A stretch of DNA of 64,000 nt, from positions 27,032,835 through 27,096,834 of the forward strand of contig OY970825.1 in the NCBI GenBank assembly GCA_963853835.1. Direction: 5' to 3'. This document shows, one piece after another, positions 35,037-47,243 of this stretch. The notes beneath the pieces were generated by a model. It did no database searches and was not told the DNA's origin. It saw nothing but the letters and a program-made list of their open reading frames with translations. A program made the translations under genes and the position numbers. This DNA is from Calendula officinalis (Eukaryota; Streptophyta; Magnoliopsida; Asterales; Asteraceae). Position 1 is the first letter of the stretch, and each line of letters starts with the position of its first letter.

Positions 35037-35633
35037 CAGTGTTGTAAAAATCGGTCTTGGCGGCCGCCTAGGCGGCGCCTAGGCGCTTGGCGGTCGGCTG
35101 CCGAGTGAAAAATTGCCTAATCGTTGGAGTTTGAAGGTTTTGGTCAAACTCGGTCCTAATCGATCCTAATCGGTCCTAGGCGGCCCTTGGCGGTCAAAAA
35201 AATGGTGATGAAGAAGATTGGAGTGGGCCTGTTTTTTTGTTTCAGTCGTTATGTTGCAGAGGAAAAAAGACGGCGATGAAGAAATTAGGTTTTCATTGGT
35301 ATATTTAAATGATAAATAAGTTGGAGTGGGCCTGTTTTAGAATGATAGATTAGTTGGGCTCATTATTGGGCTTCTTTTTGTTATATTTCAAAACACCCTG
35401 ATCCAACTTAAGTTTCCAAAATCCAGTATTCAAACTTATTGTTCGTATTTTATATATTGTTATTGACTAATTTAATTATTTTGTTAAGATATTATATATA
35501 TTTTTCTAAAAAAATTAATTTTCTTTGTATTTAATAGTACCCGCCTAGAAACCGATTAATCGCCGCCGAGACCGATTAATCGCTTGAAGGTGGTCGACCG
35601 CCGAGGTACCGCCGAGCGATTTTTACAACATTG
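35037..35633. mobile_element. non-autonomous hAT element, perfect target duplication
   Basis: Starts CAGTGTTGTAAAAATCGG and ends CGATTTTTACAACATTG, with perfect 8-bp repeats CTTACTTA at 35029-35036 and 35634-35641. GC-rich subterminal repeats (GGCGGCCGCCTAGGCGGC; ACCGATTAATCGC) flank an AT-rich middle. No transposase. Same family as 10240-10633, but the clean duplication implies a younger insertion. Confidence 0.85.
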
Positions 35634-35641
35634 CTTACTTA

Positions 35642-36433
35642 TATCAGGTAAATCTTCACACTTTTTCCACTTATTCTCATGCCGAGGATGAATCACAGGG
35701 AAACCTCCCTGCCTTCACGTAGAGTGTTCTCTTTCTTTATTTTTTTCGAAATACATGACATGGAATGCAATAATTGTGAATACAAGGGCTTAGACAAAAG
35801 AAACTAGTAAGTACTATTTCATGACCACTAATTATATAGAACCGAAATGTTTGAATTTCAAAATTTATTCCACAGAGTTTGTACACTTATAGATGCTTGT
35901 AATTTGTAATTTGGGGAAATCATAGGTGCGAGGAGAGGATAATTATGTTGATGTAAAATAGTTAGAAGGTTAAATATATGATTTTTTAATGTTTTTAATT
36001 ATTATTTTTTTGCAGTATGCGTGTTAATAAAAGTAAGAATATTTAATAAAAGGTTAAATATATGTAACAAAGTTTAGCCTGAGTTCCCAGTAGTTAAAGA
36101 AAAAAAGCGTGCAAACTGAAACCCAAATAAAATTCAATCACTCATTTACTTCCTAGATTTTATTACCTTATCCGATTCAAGGCCGACCATTCGACCAAAA
36201 AGGTCATATCTTTTTAACGGCGGCCGTCAAAAACAAGGTACCACAAGTTTAAGGTAAATCCGCTGAGATGTTTGGATCAGAGATCTCAAAGTTGTCTTCC
36301 TTGCTTTAAATATCTTTCATAATGATGCTCTCCCACCACTACACCACTTCCCTCCGATCACCACCCCCAAATCTCCGATCAACTCTCCGATCACCCATAC
36401 CAATGTTCTGAATCTTGAATTCCTAACACTAAA
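35642..36433. other. ALMT promoter region, no gene
   Basis: No exon-like structure. A CT/CA-rich leader (CTCTCCCACCACTACACC) near 36327 precedes the ALMT ATG. Confidence 0.5.
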
Positions 36434-39016
36434 ATGGCAGGAAATCTCGGATCCATGTCTCGTAATTTCGGAGACAAAAGCAAAGAAAGATTATTATCTC
36501 GAAAAGGGTATTCGGAATTAGGGTTTTTTCATGAATCTTATATCACCAATGATGACGATGATGATAAAGGTTTATCCTTTCTTGATAGAATCAAGAAATG
36601 GTGGAGTGATATTCGATTGTTCGTTCTTAATGTTTATGAGATGGGTCGATCCGACCCAAGACAGTTTATATTTGCTGCTAAATCGGGTTTAGCACTTGCA
36701 ATTGTTTCTGTACTTATATTTTTCAAAGAGCCATCAAATATGATTAGCCAATATTCAATATGGGCTATCCTTACTGTTATCGTGGTCTTCGAATTCAGCG
36801 TAGGTAAGTAATGATCTTGATCTTGATCTTAATCGTGTTTGTGTTCGAATCTTATTAATCATAAATACCCATTTTTGGGTATGTAGAATTTGTTATCAAG
36901 CTAAAATTATGTGCAATATGAATTTGGAAAAATGCAAATTAACTCACAAAAATTGAAGTATTTAGATGAGTTGATGATAATGGTGTCATTGACATTTTTA
37001 GTTTGACCTGATTGAACTTGATATTGACCTTAATTGGTTTGAAATCTGTATAGGAGGAACGCTTAGCAAAGGATTTAATCGTGCTTTAGGAACATTTTCT
37101 GCTGGCGTGCTTGCATTAGGCATTGCTCAAATATCTATCTTGGCCGGCGAGTGGCAAGAAGTCGTCATTGTGGTCAGCATATTTTTAGCAGGTCAACTTT
37201 GGTACCTTTTTGTAATTAAAATTTATTTTAATCTTAAATAACAATGTACTGTTACATTTGTCCATGATTAATCATCGTCCAAATGAGTCACTAAAAGATG
37301 GCTTTGTGTTCTGTTTGAGCCATTTTTTGATGACCCAATTGGAAATAAATTTGTTAAATGTTTAACAAAGACATATATAACAATACATTGTTATTTTAGA
37401 CATTAAAATTCTTTTTATAACGTACTTTCCCATTATGTAAAGTTTATTTTCTAACGTATATGCTGGCATTTATATTTGATATTTCAGGTTCTATTACAAC
37501 CTATGTGAAACTTTACCCGTCGATGAAGGCGTATGAATACGGGTTCAGAGTATTTATGTTGACATTTTGTATTGTGCTTGTTTCGGGTACTTCACATTTT
37601 GTTCAAACAGCTGTTTCTCGATTGTTGTTAATTGGAGTAGGGGCAGGTGTGTGTTTGATTGTAAATATATGCGTTTATCCAATTTGGTCGGGTGAAGATT
37701 TGCATAAATTGGTTGTCAAGAATTTTAAGGGAGTTGCTACTTCTTTAGAAGGTAAAAATCTTTTCTTTTTTCCCAAAAAGTAACAACTTATTTTTATATT
37801 TGTCCATGTTTAGTCAGTTTGGATATCAATCTGGTTTTATAGGTTGTGTTAATAATTATCTTCAACATTTTGGATACGAAAGGATACCTTCAAAGATTCT
37901 TGTATATCAAGCATCAGATGATCCTTTGTATAGTGGATATAGATCAGCAGTACAATCTAGCAGTCAAGAAGAAGCTCTGGTACACCTTCAATTTATATTT
38001 AATTAGAATTAGAATATGTTATTTTCAGGAATTTTAATTTGTGTTTTACAGCTGGCGTTTGCTGTTTGGGAACCACCTCACGGGCGTTACAGAATGTTGA
38101 ATTATCCATGGAGTAATTACGTGAAAGTTAGCGGTGCACTTAGGCATTGTGCTTTTATGGTTATGGCGATGCATGGTTGTATACTTGCAGAAATACAGGT
38201 AATTTTTTAACTGTCACATAAAGTATATATTTTTTAGTTTTAGAAGATAGCAATATTTACTTGACCTATGCTAAACCCTTCCAATTGCATGATCTAAGAT
38301 CTTTACTTTTCGGATGTTGATAGGCTCCCGCTGAACTAAGAAACATGTTCAGAAACGAGATCCAAAAAGTCGGAACCGAAGGCGCAAAAATATTACGTGA
38401 ACTCGGAAACAAAGTAGAAAAACTAGAAAAATTAAGCCCGGATATCGACATACTCGAAAAAGTGCACGGAGCCGCAGAAGAATTGCAAATGATGATTGAC
38501 AAAAAATCATACCATTTAGTCAACTCAGAAAAATGGTCAGCCGGAAAACAACCAAAAGATTTTGAAGACGCCGATCGTCTTCAAGAACTAAAAGAAGAAG
38601 AATTCAAACCAAACGTTATCAATTCCTTAAGTGAAGCTAACCTAAAACCGCCATTACCGCCAATAAAAAACTCCGACCGCCACATCTCCACCTTATCAAA
38701 CCACCCATCAATGGTGCATTGGGGATCAAGTGAAGATGTTTTGAAACAACAAACACATTGGCCTTCAAGATTGTCGATTTTGGGTGACCAAATTCTAAAT
38801 GTTCGTGAAGTGAAAACTTATGAAAGCGCAAGTGCGTTATCGCTTGCTACTTTTACATCTTCATTGATTGAATTTGTCGCACGACTTCAAAATTTTGTGA
38901 GTGCGTTTGAAGAGCTTAGTGAAAAGGCGAAATTTACCCAACCACCAAACCCGCTTGAAGCTAAGGAGGTTGTTAGTTTTTGGTCAAGATTGTTCAAGTG
39001 CATTGGTATCAAATGA
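36434..39016 (+). CDS. aluminium-activated malate transporter, ALMT9-type
   Basis: Six exons (36434-36803, 37054-37191, 37488-37751, 37843-37979, 38052-38198, 38324-39016) encode an intact ALMT protein. The N-terminal half has the six membrane segments of the family (FAAKSGLALAIVSVLIFF; YSIWAILTVIVVFEFSVG; LILLL-type later ones) with TLSKGFNRALGT and KLYPSMKAYEYGFRVF. The WEPPHGRY motif of ALMTs is present, as are EIQAP and the cytosolic helical C-terminus (KTYESASALSLATFTSSLIE). Overall it is closest to the vacuolar ALMT4/5/6/9 group, which moves malate or chloride across the tonoplast. That subgroup is inferred from sequence memory, so the exact substrate and membrane are not proven. Confidence 0.92.
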
Positions 39017-39401
39017 TTGATATGAGGTTTGACCATTTGACATTTTGTTTAAGGCGACAAAATCAATTTGTTTATTGAAAGAATTTGTGTATTGTTTTCG
39101 TGTACAAGTTACATTTGGTGCATTTTGAGTTTTGTGTATTGTAGAGATGAATATGGGAGTGAACCGTTTACTTTAAAATATAAGGAGTGTTTTACGTATG
39201 ATTACTCGTCCAGTTTTGGATTGAGTTCATTGAAAAGAAATGATAGAAAACTCTAGAAACATAACCAAAATTTCATTCATTGAACAAACAGTGTGCTACT
39301 AAAGCAGTCTTCTACAAATTCATCAGGATTAACATAACAAATAGAAATTTTAACTCAATATCAGAGAAATCAAAAGCCCTAAGATTCATTCATCTGGATG
39401 T
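39017..39401. other. convergent 3' regions of ALMT and eL30
   Basis: The short spacer holds the 3' UTRs of the plus-strand ALMT and the minus-strand ribosomal gene. Nothing else is seen. Confidence 0.6.
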
Positions 39402-40480
39402 TTAACTGTCACCAGGGAGAGACTTGATGATGTCAGAATCACCTGTTACAACAAAATGTTAAAACATGTTTGAAGAATTCATAAAATGTTAAAAGTATTT
39501 AAATTGAAGTTACCTGCATCGATGATGCTCAGGCACGACACACGGAAATACTTTCCGCATGCTGTCCCAAGATCCACATTGTCTGAATAAAACATAAAAA
39601 TAAATCAGATAACAAACTATTTGCAACAGAATTTTTTTTTATTATTTCAAATTAATCTAAGAATGAACGTACTTCCATTGTAATGATGAACTCCAACTTT
39701 GGCAAGCATAGCATAGTACTCAATTTCAGATTTCCTCAAAGGTGGGCAATTGTTCGATATGATAATCAGCTTGCCTGCAAATTTTATCCAATCAAAAGAA
39801 TATCAAAACCATATTATAAACTTAAAATAAGTTGATGGCATGGTGTGAACTTATATATGTAAGTATGCATCTTTAGTTATATTAAAAAACAAAAACCAAA
39901 CAACTAAGAATTATACACAATCACTATCATTTGATGACTACCTTAATTCAATCAAAAAGATCTGGACCAAAAACAAAGTTGTCATTTTATATGGTCTGCT
40001 CAGCTTATTGCTACAAAAAAATGAATATTTGAATCCATACTCATATTTATTCTTCATATTACTACACAGAAAAGTATCAGAAAAATATAATTGTAATTTT
40101 ATCCACCAAGCCTTTTATTTTCACGTAAAAATTCAACAGGACTTTAGTGATTTACATTTAATCACATTAGACTGTATATTTCAAACACAATCCAGATGTG
40201 ATAGAGGAAGCCTAATGCTACAGAGCAAGCTCATAATCAATATTCACAAAAAAAAAGTTTAATTTACCTTTTGAGCTCCTGAGAGATTCAAGCACGGTTT
40301 TGTATCCAAGAGTGTATTTTCCACTCTTCATAACAAGAGCCAACCTATTGTTGATGCTCTCATGAGTCTTCTTCTGCAATCCGATACAAATTCAAAATCA
40401 ATGATCAAAACAAGCACAACACAGACGGAGATGAAGATACAGAAATGTGTATGTATTACCGTTTTTTTGCCTGACACCAT
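39402..40480 (-). CDS. RPL30: 60S ribosomal protein eL30
   Basis: Five minus-strand exons (40480-40460, 40373-40268, about 39776-39672, about 39583-39512, 39444-39402) give 112 residues, the normal eL30 length. It starts MVSGKKTKKTHESINNRLAL, continues with KSGKYTLGYKTVL, LIIISNNCPPLRKSEIEYYA and VDLGTACGKYFRVSCLSIID, and ends SLPGDS. A structural protein of the large ribosomal subunit. The very short first exon is usual for ribosomal genes. GTTTATATAC (minus strand, about 40640-40631) could be the TATA box. Confidence 0.95.
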
Positions 40481-41474
40481 TTTTTCTACTACAGCAGTGA
40501 AATTGTCTTTCTGTGATCAAATTAACAGAAATTAGCTCCGATCAATAATTGCAGATGAATTTTGGGAATTAGGGTTTGCTTACCCGCGGCGGCGAACAGG
40601 ATTACACCTTCGAGATCTGACGAGTGTAAGGTATATAAACAGAGTGATGAATATAGGAGGGTTTTAAATTAGCCTGCAATTCTTCGGCCTTTGGGCTTTG
40701 TTATTAAGCCTATATTAAAAAATAATTAAGCCCGTTATGAAATAATAAGTCTGGCCCATGGGAGGCCCAAATCTTTTGGAGTAAAAGTTTAAGAAAACAA
40801 CACTCAAACAGTACAATATATAGTATTAAAAGATAAGGCAGTGTGTTTTACACCACAACTTTTGATGTATATACTACAAGTGTTGCATTAAGCAGTTGTA
40901 CAGTTAGCTGTAAAACTTGTAACTTGTGGTGTGAACATTAAAAGTTGTGGTGTAGAAATTAACTCCCAGATAAATATAAACTTTACTAGCTTTATTAAAT
41001 AATTAATGACATTCATATACATACAAGTTGATGTCATATTAATATAGGATTATGTAAGTTATTATAACGATGCAATAAAGACCTCTATTTTACATTTATA
41101 AAAAAGTTAATGAAGTCGTCAATCATATAATTCTAAAGTTTAGATAGATAATCAAGTACTTAATTATAACATCTTTATAGATTTGTACTCTTTTTATAAG
41201 TTTTAGAAATATAGGTTTAACAAATTGGTCGTTGTATAAAGACAAATTTGTTTGTTTGTATTAATATTGCTAATGAAAGTGATGCTAGTTCACGGTTATG
41301 TCATTTTTTAATAGTTAAAAGCAAGAAAGATAATATCTGAAAATATTGCATTGTTTATGTATGTTACTATGGGACTGATGATTGAATTAATGTTGAAAAA
41401 GTCAGTCAAAGAGAGAGATACATTGAACCTAGACACAATCATTATATGCTTACAAATACCGTCCTACCTCAACA
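40481..41474. other. intergenic between eL30 and the LSU-like gene
   Basis: Holds the eL30 promoter and an inverted repeat at 40843-40966 (ACACCACAACTTTT and its complement AAAAGTTGTGGTGT), probably a MITE. The rest is AT-rich with no gene. Confidence 0.55.
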
Positions 41475-41742
41475 ATGGAGGAAATGCAGAGAAGAAACGA
41501 AGAACTGGAGCAAGAGTTGGTAACAAGCCTCGAACGTGAAGAGAAAATGAAAACAGAACTCCAAATATTACAAGAAAAAGTGTGTTGCAGAAGAAGCCGA
41601 AGAACGACTTTGCTTACAACTCGGTGAACTCGAAGCCGAAACCGTAGATCATGCACACGAATACAAAGCACATTTAATGTTGTTGATGGAACAACTCGAA
41701 ATCGCCCACAAGATCATCGAATCAGCATCTATTGATCCCTAA
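41475..41742 (+). pseudogene. RESPONSE TO LOW SULFUR (LSU)-like gene with frameshift
   Basis: From ATG 41475 the first frame reads as an LSU-type coiled coil (RRNEELEQELVTSLEREEKM). At the AAAAA run near 41574-41578 the family sequence moves to the next frame and continues with VAEEAEERLCLQLGELEAE and MEQLEIAHKIIESASI to TAA at 41740-41742. The 268-bp span is one base more than a multiple of three, so a single inserted A would explain the break; in the first frame a TGA follows after about 50 codons. LSU proteins are about 90-95 residues, intronless, and act in sulfur-limitation and stress signalling. It is either a pseudogene or a sequencing error in a homopolymer. Confidence 0.75.
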
Positions 41743-42046
41743 ATTGGTTGAGTGTTTTTGTGTTATAATGTTGTGATTGAAGTTTGGATATTATAAAGAT
41801 GTTTGAATTGTTTGTTGTTTGTTTGTTTTGTACGATAATAAATTTCTCTCTTTCTAAAATATTGATTTTGGATGTTAAATACTTGTTGATAGAATACATT
41901 AGCAAAAGAAGAGACATTGCATAATGAAAAATAGCATATTATCGTGTATATCACATAAATAATAAATTTGCTAACAAACCATAAGTTTTTTTTTTCTTTT
42001 TCTGTCATCTTCTTGTTACAAAAGCATCCTACATTAGAATCAAAGC

Positions 42047-45045
42047 CTATGCCCTTCTACCACCTTTCTTCACTTCTTTGACCCTGCATAATCAAGGGTC
42101 AAGATTCATGCAGTTTTTAATTACGCAAATGATAGTTTTACCCTTTTTAGATTATACAATTAATGTACTAATTTTATTAGTGGGTATTTAGGAGTAACAC
42201 AATTATAATGTGACCTTTTCGTATCAAGTAAGGGGCAAGATTTAAAGATTTGGATGTGATTAATCTGAAACTAATTTATTTGAGACATACTAATATAAAT
42301 GGAAATTCAATGCTACCTTTTCAGAGCATCAAGGGTCAGGATTTATTCATACCTTTGAACATGATCAAGGATCACAAGTCTTGGTCCAGGAGGGATTCTT
42401 ACTTCTTGCAGAGCACTGATTCATACCAAAATAACAATAATCATTAGTTATCATAATCAGAAACTAGAATTGGGAAAAAGGGCCACTCAAGTGTTGGGTT
42501 CGGGTAAAAAATAATTAACGTGTCAAATAAAGTTATATTATTTCAAGGGATAATGTAACTAGAGGCCATGACACTAATTTATATGTCACCCAAGTATGTA
42601 TCTGATTTTTTACTTCAGAGTGAAACAATCTACGCAAGGAAATTTTTGTTTTCCATTTTGATACGTTAGAGATAACAGATAACCCGACTCTGCAATTCGA
42701 CCCATTCATAACTAAATGGGTCAACATAGCAACCTATATTTATATGCATAAAAAAAAACACTTAGGAAATTGAGAAACTTTCGACATGTTTCCTTGTAAC
42801 TGTAAGTTCTTTATAAACAAATATTTTACCCGTTTCACCTGTTGGAGATAAACCATAACCCGATATGACCCATTCTGAAGTAAATGGGTCGAATTTGTAA
42901 CTTGTAATTTAAAGAGTTAAAAACTTGCCTATCGTTAAGTAGTGGCAAAGTTCTGTCATTTAACAAACCCTTCTTGAAATTTTTCTCATAACGGTCAAGA
43001 CCAAGTGTAGATAACATGGATTTAGTTTCACTGTACAAAACATCTTCAACTGCTGGCTTTGAGAATTTTTCTCCCATCTGCATAATTATTTTTATTAACA
43101 TCAAATTCAATCAATCAAGAAAATTACAAAACATTAATATTAATGGTGCGTTTAGTAATACAAATTTTTCTCTAATTTTTCATCTTCGTTTTTTCTAGAA
43201 AATAGATTTCCAGAAAACTACTGAAAATTTCAATATCTATTAGAATGTTTTCATTTTCCAAAAATTTGAAAATTTGTTTGAACTGTTATTGCGACTTCAA
43301 TTCATAAATAAGTAAATAACAAGAAATTAATTATCTGAAAGCAAATCCAAATAACAACTTAATAACATAATCACCTTAAATAGTCCACCCTGAATGAGTG
43401 CAAAGAAAACTCCAGATGTGATTACATTTTGAGCCTGATTAGGACCCCCCATACCACTGACCAAAGAAAACATCGCTCCAGAACCAAACGCTGCTACCAT
43501 ACTGCAATTATGAATTAATAAATTATTATAAAATTATAAAAAGAAAAGTTGCAGGTACTATATCTTGGGTTGACTCTCAAACTTTCAACGATTTGTTGTG
43601 TTAATCCTTAAACCCTTTTTGGTAATGATTTAATCCTAAACTTTTGTTGACTTAGTGTTTTAAGTAACCCTTTTGTTGACCAGTCAAACCGTACATTTTG
43701 TATTAAGGAGTAACTTTTCTTAGGGTTAAATATGTTTACTCCTTATACTTTCACCTATTAGGTACTAACGTGTGATAACACGTCACAATGTCCTTTTTAA
43801 CAAGTCAATCAAAGTTCAGGAAAACCATTGCCAAAAAAAAGTTAATGGTTAAAACATGAAAGTTTGAGGATTAAAACATAATTAAACCTTATATCTTTCA
43901 ACAAAAAATGAACAATGAACTTACAAATATAATATATATTAATATAATTACCTTGTTTGAACATCTTCCTTGCCTCTTAACCTTTTCATGACACACGATA
44001 TGCCCGCATTAACACCCGTCATAACAGCAAAATTACGGGCCTGCATTAAGGGCCCACCTGCAAGAGCCTGTAAAACAACAACCGTTTAGGTGTTTGGGAA
44101 TTCGGATAGCATATATCCGTTTCTGATTAATTTTAAGCTATATTACAAAAGTAACAAGTAAAGACACAATTTGTGTATTGTTTGATAAGTAAGTAGGTAA
44201 GTTTAAATTCAAAAATCATTAATATATTATTTCAGACCTATATTACAAAATTCACAACTTACAATACAAAATCTGTATTCTTATGTTAAATAAGAACTAA
44301 GTTTCAATTAAAAAATCATTAGTCAGGCTATTAATATCAGACATTCAGACGTATTTTACAAAATTCACAGCCTATAACACAATCTGTGTATTTTTTATTA
44401 TTTATGTAGAAAGTTTAAATTCAGAAATATCATTATTCAATCTGATAAATTCAAACCTAGATGCCAAATCACACTGTCAATCCACAAACATATCAAAATT
44501 GTATACACAAATAATCATGACGAACAATTTATCCAAATACCCCAAAACCCTAAACCCCGATAAAAATGAAATTGGAAAATATTTGTCAATTCTAGCAGAC
44601 CTAATTGGCAGATCACACAATCAATCCACGGGCAGATAAATTTTGTATACACAATTGGGTTCCAATAAGACGAAGACCAATGTCATCCCAATTCCCAAAA
44701 CCCTAGACCACCAGAAAAATGAAATTAAAGCAATTTAAGTTTGAAAAAGTTAACCTGAGCTTGCTGGAAGGATGCCATAGCCTGAGGATTACCGGAGGCG
44801 CCCGGTGGTGGAAACGAAGAGGACATATCGTTGGTGAATGTACCCATTAAACCACCGATGGCGGCACCCTGGGCGGAGCTAGTGAGAGTGACGACGGCGG
44901 CCTCAACTGGCAATGATTGTTTCGCAAGCCAGCCCTTGAAACCATCTTCTAGGTCTTTGAATTTGATTTGCAGGTGTTCAATTGGATTTTGCATAAAATC
45001 GTTTGGTGTATGAGCCACTAGTTCCTGTTGTGTTGATTTCCCCAT
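42047..45045 (-). CDS. HP30-type chloroplast/mitochondrial import subunit (Tim17 family)
   Basis: Six minus-strand exons (45045-44755, about 44068-43952, about 43503-43377, about 43078-42930, 42415-42353, 42083-42047) encode about 260 residues. I chose MGKS as the start because HP30 proteins begin MGK; an in-frame Met 22 codons upstream also exists. The Tim17/PRAT core is GGPLMQARNFAVMTGVNAG, CVMKRLRGKEDVQ and AAFGSGAMFSLVSGMGG. A C-terminal SAM-like part follows (LGLDRYEKNFKKGLL; PPGPRLVILDHVQR), which sets HP30 apart from plain Tim17/22/23. Arabidopsis HP30-1/-2 import transit-peptide-less proteins into the inner envelope. Intron 4 has a GC-AG border (AG followed by GCAAGT at 42929), needed to keep the DSALQ reading. 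Confidence 0.9.
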
Positions 45046-45559
45046 TGTTGCTGTGAAAGCCGGCCGGAGTGTTTTGGGTTTGGTTATGGATTGGGTTGTG
45101 AAGCAGAGCAATAATAAAAGGGGTTTTGTACTAGTGTTCAGTTGTCCGGATTTAGATATTGAATTTGGGGGTGTTTGGCATCAGTTATTGAAAATTATTG
45201 GAATGTTTGGTACATTTTATATAACTGTAATCAGTTATAGTTGATCCATACAATTTTGCCAAATCAAGTTAACTATTCTTACAACTATAGTTTTTGAAAA
45301 TTGTTGGAATGTTTGGTACATTTAGATATCTTGAGATTGTTGTCTTGCCGTTCAGAGAAAGATAAAAAGTTATTGTTGAATATGAGACCACTTACTGTAT
45401 ATGAAGTTTAGGGTTAAATTATTTGAAAAAATGCATATTTGTTAACTTATCAACTTAACAAATTGAATAAGCTCATCCACAAATCACAATGGCGTCTAAA
45501 AAATTATCAAATAATGAGTTGTTTGATACTTAAAATTACTTATTACATTTAGATAATAA
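45046..45559. other. promoter region of HP30-like gene
   Basis: Contains a diverged direct repeat (TTGGAATGTTTGGTACATTT at about 45198 and again near 45305) with TGTTTGGCATCAGTTAT next to it, probably remnants of a MITE. No gene. Confidence 0.5.
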
Positions 45560-47240
45560 GAGCACCGGGTACGGTGCGTTATTGTGTCCGTTATCCACCG
45601 ATAACGGCGCCAAACCCACACCGTGGGTGGCGCCATTCGGTCGTTATCGAGCCACCGCCGAAGCTTTAACGGGTCGTTATATCGTGCAACGGCTGGAAAA
45701 TTTCAAAAACAAGTGGTAACGGTCGGATTTGTGGGGGGGGGGGGTAACGGTAAAAAAAAAGTATATTTAATTTTTACCAAAACTTTTATAAATACCAATC
45801 TTTTTCACCCAAAATTTATACCATCTTCTCAAATCTTCTTCTCAAATCTTTCACAATGAATAACCCCAACGATTTCATTAATCAATTGATTGCTTACCAA
45901 AGCCAGTTCCCGTCAACGGCCTCATCTAGTTCGGCTCCACAATCATCAAACGCACCATTTAGCCAACCGTTTGCAAATCCATTTACCCAACCCTTAACCC
46001 CGGAACAACTTGCGTTCTTGCAAATGCAACAACAAATGTTTCAACAAACCGCCCCAAATGAACCAACGTATGAACAACCCGAAACCCCTACCGAACAATT
46101 CACGTCGTCTAACGACGTTGTTCCGGACACACAACCGGAAGAACCTTCTTCCGTAAGGAGGAGGGCAAAAGGAAAGGGTAAGGCCAAAGAAAAAGCGGCT
46201 CCAATAAAACGCACACGGTGGACTCAAGATGAAGAATTGGCGTTGGCACAAAGTTGGATCTCGATTTCAGAAGATCCTGTCCGCGGGCGGAACCTAGATC
46301 TTGATTCGTTATGGGATAAAGTTGTTGCCGAATACAACTCTGTGGTATCCTTTCCCCGTAACAAGGACATGATTACGGGAAAGTGGACAACATTGACCCG
46401 AGAGTGTGGAAAGTTTCTTGCAATTGTCGAACGAACACAACGACTTAGCGGTGAAAACGACGAGGGTGTTTTTACTCGTTGTCTACAACAATACCAACAG
46501 AATGAAGTTACCGCGTTCAAGCATATCAAGGCGTGGGAATTTCTGAAACATCACTCGAAATGGCACACACCCGAGCCCGTTCAACCCGGTAGAAGGCGAC
46601 ATCTGGAAGCACTTGAAGGTGACTCTGAAGATCTTGAAGACCCGAACCCACTTTTCCGAGCCGACACCATCGAACGACCCGCAGGGCCACCACGAAAATC
46701 TAAAAGTGCCCGTTCGGACACGTCGGGAAGTGTTTCTAAAAAAGACGAATTCAAGGAAATGGTTGAAACAAATTTAGAGAAAGATCGAGCTTTGAAATCG
46801 GGGCACCAAAAGGAAAGATCGAGATACAAGGCGTTGTCATTCCTTGGAATCGACACGACACATATGTCGGAGGAAGATAAAGCGTTGGTCGAGATGGAGA
46901 AGGAAAGGATTCGAAACAAATATCGATCTTGATTTCTATGTTTTTTAATTTTTCGTATTTTTAATTTTTCGTATTTTTAATTTTTCGTCTTTTTAATTTT
47001 TCGTATTTTTAATTTTCGTATTTTTAATGTATCGTTCGTATTTTAATTAATCGTATTTTTAATTTATGTTTTCGTCCTTTAAATATACAAAAAAAGAAAA
47101 AAAAAAACTAAGTGGGACCCCTATAACTTGGCTATAACTAAGCCCCCAAGGAGCCACAATTCCATCTCTTAGTTATAGCCAAATTATAGGATAAAAAAGG
47201 CTATAACATGCCAATAACTTGGCTCTCACACCTTGTGCTC
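45560..47240 (+). mobile_element. PIF/Harbinger element with ORF1 only (second copy)
   Basis: Begins GAGCACCGGGTACGGTG and, reverse-complemented from the other end, GAGCACAAGGTGTGAG. TAA flanks both sides (45557-45559 and 47241-47243). It is 1,681 bp long, with one intact ORF and no DDE transposase. The tail after the ORF has repeated ATTTTTAATTTTTCGT units (46945-47030). Its ends differ from those of the 23738 element, so the two are different families. Confidence 0.8.
45856..46932 (+). CDS. PIF/Harbinger ORF1: Myb/SANT-like, NAM-associated C-terminus
   Basis: Single-exon ORF of 358 residues. A Gln/Pro-rich N-terminus (EQLAFLQMQQQMFQQT) precedes a basic stretch (RRRAKGKGKAKEKAAPIKR), then a SANT/trihelix-like domain (TRWTQDEELALAQSWISIS; DSLWDKVVAEYNS; DMITGKWTTLTRECGKF; AFKHIKAWEFLKHHSKW) and a charged C-terminus. 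It shares domain order and the KGKGKAKEK motif with the 24091-25338 protein but is clearly diverged. TATAAATA about 70 bp upstream may be its TATA box. Confidence 0.8.
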   Translation: MNNPNDFINQLIAYQSQFPSTASSSSAPQSSNAPFSQPFANPFTQPLTPEQLAFLQMQQQMFQQTAPNEPTYEQPETPTEQFTSSNDVVPDTQPEEPSSVRRRAKGKGKAKEKAAPIKRTRWTQDEELALAQSWISISEDPVRGRNLDLDSLWDKVVAEYNSVVSFPRNKDMITGKWTTLTRECGKFLAIVERTQRLSGENDEGVFTRCLQQYQQNEVTAFKHIKAWEFLKHHSKWHTPEPVQPGRRRHLEALEGDSEDLEDPNPLFRADTIERPAGPPRKSKSARSDTSGSVSKKDEFKEMVETNLEKDRALKSGHQKERSRYKALSFLGIDTTHMSEEDKALVEMEKERIRNKYRS

Positions 47241-47243
47241 TAA

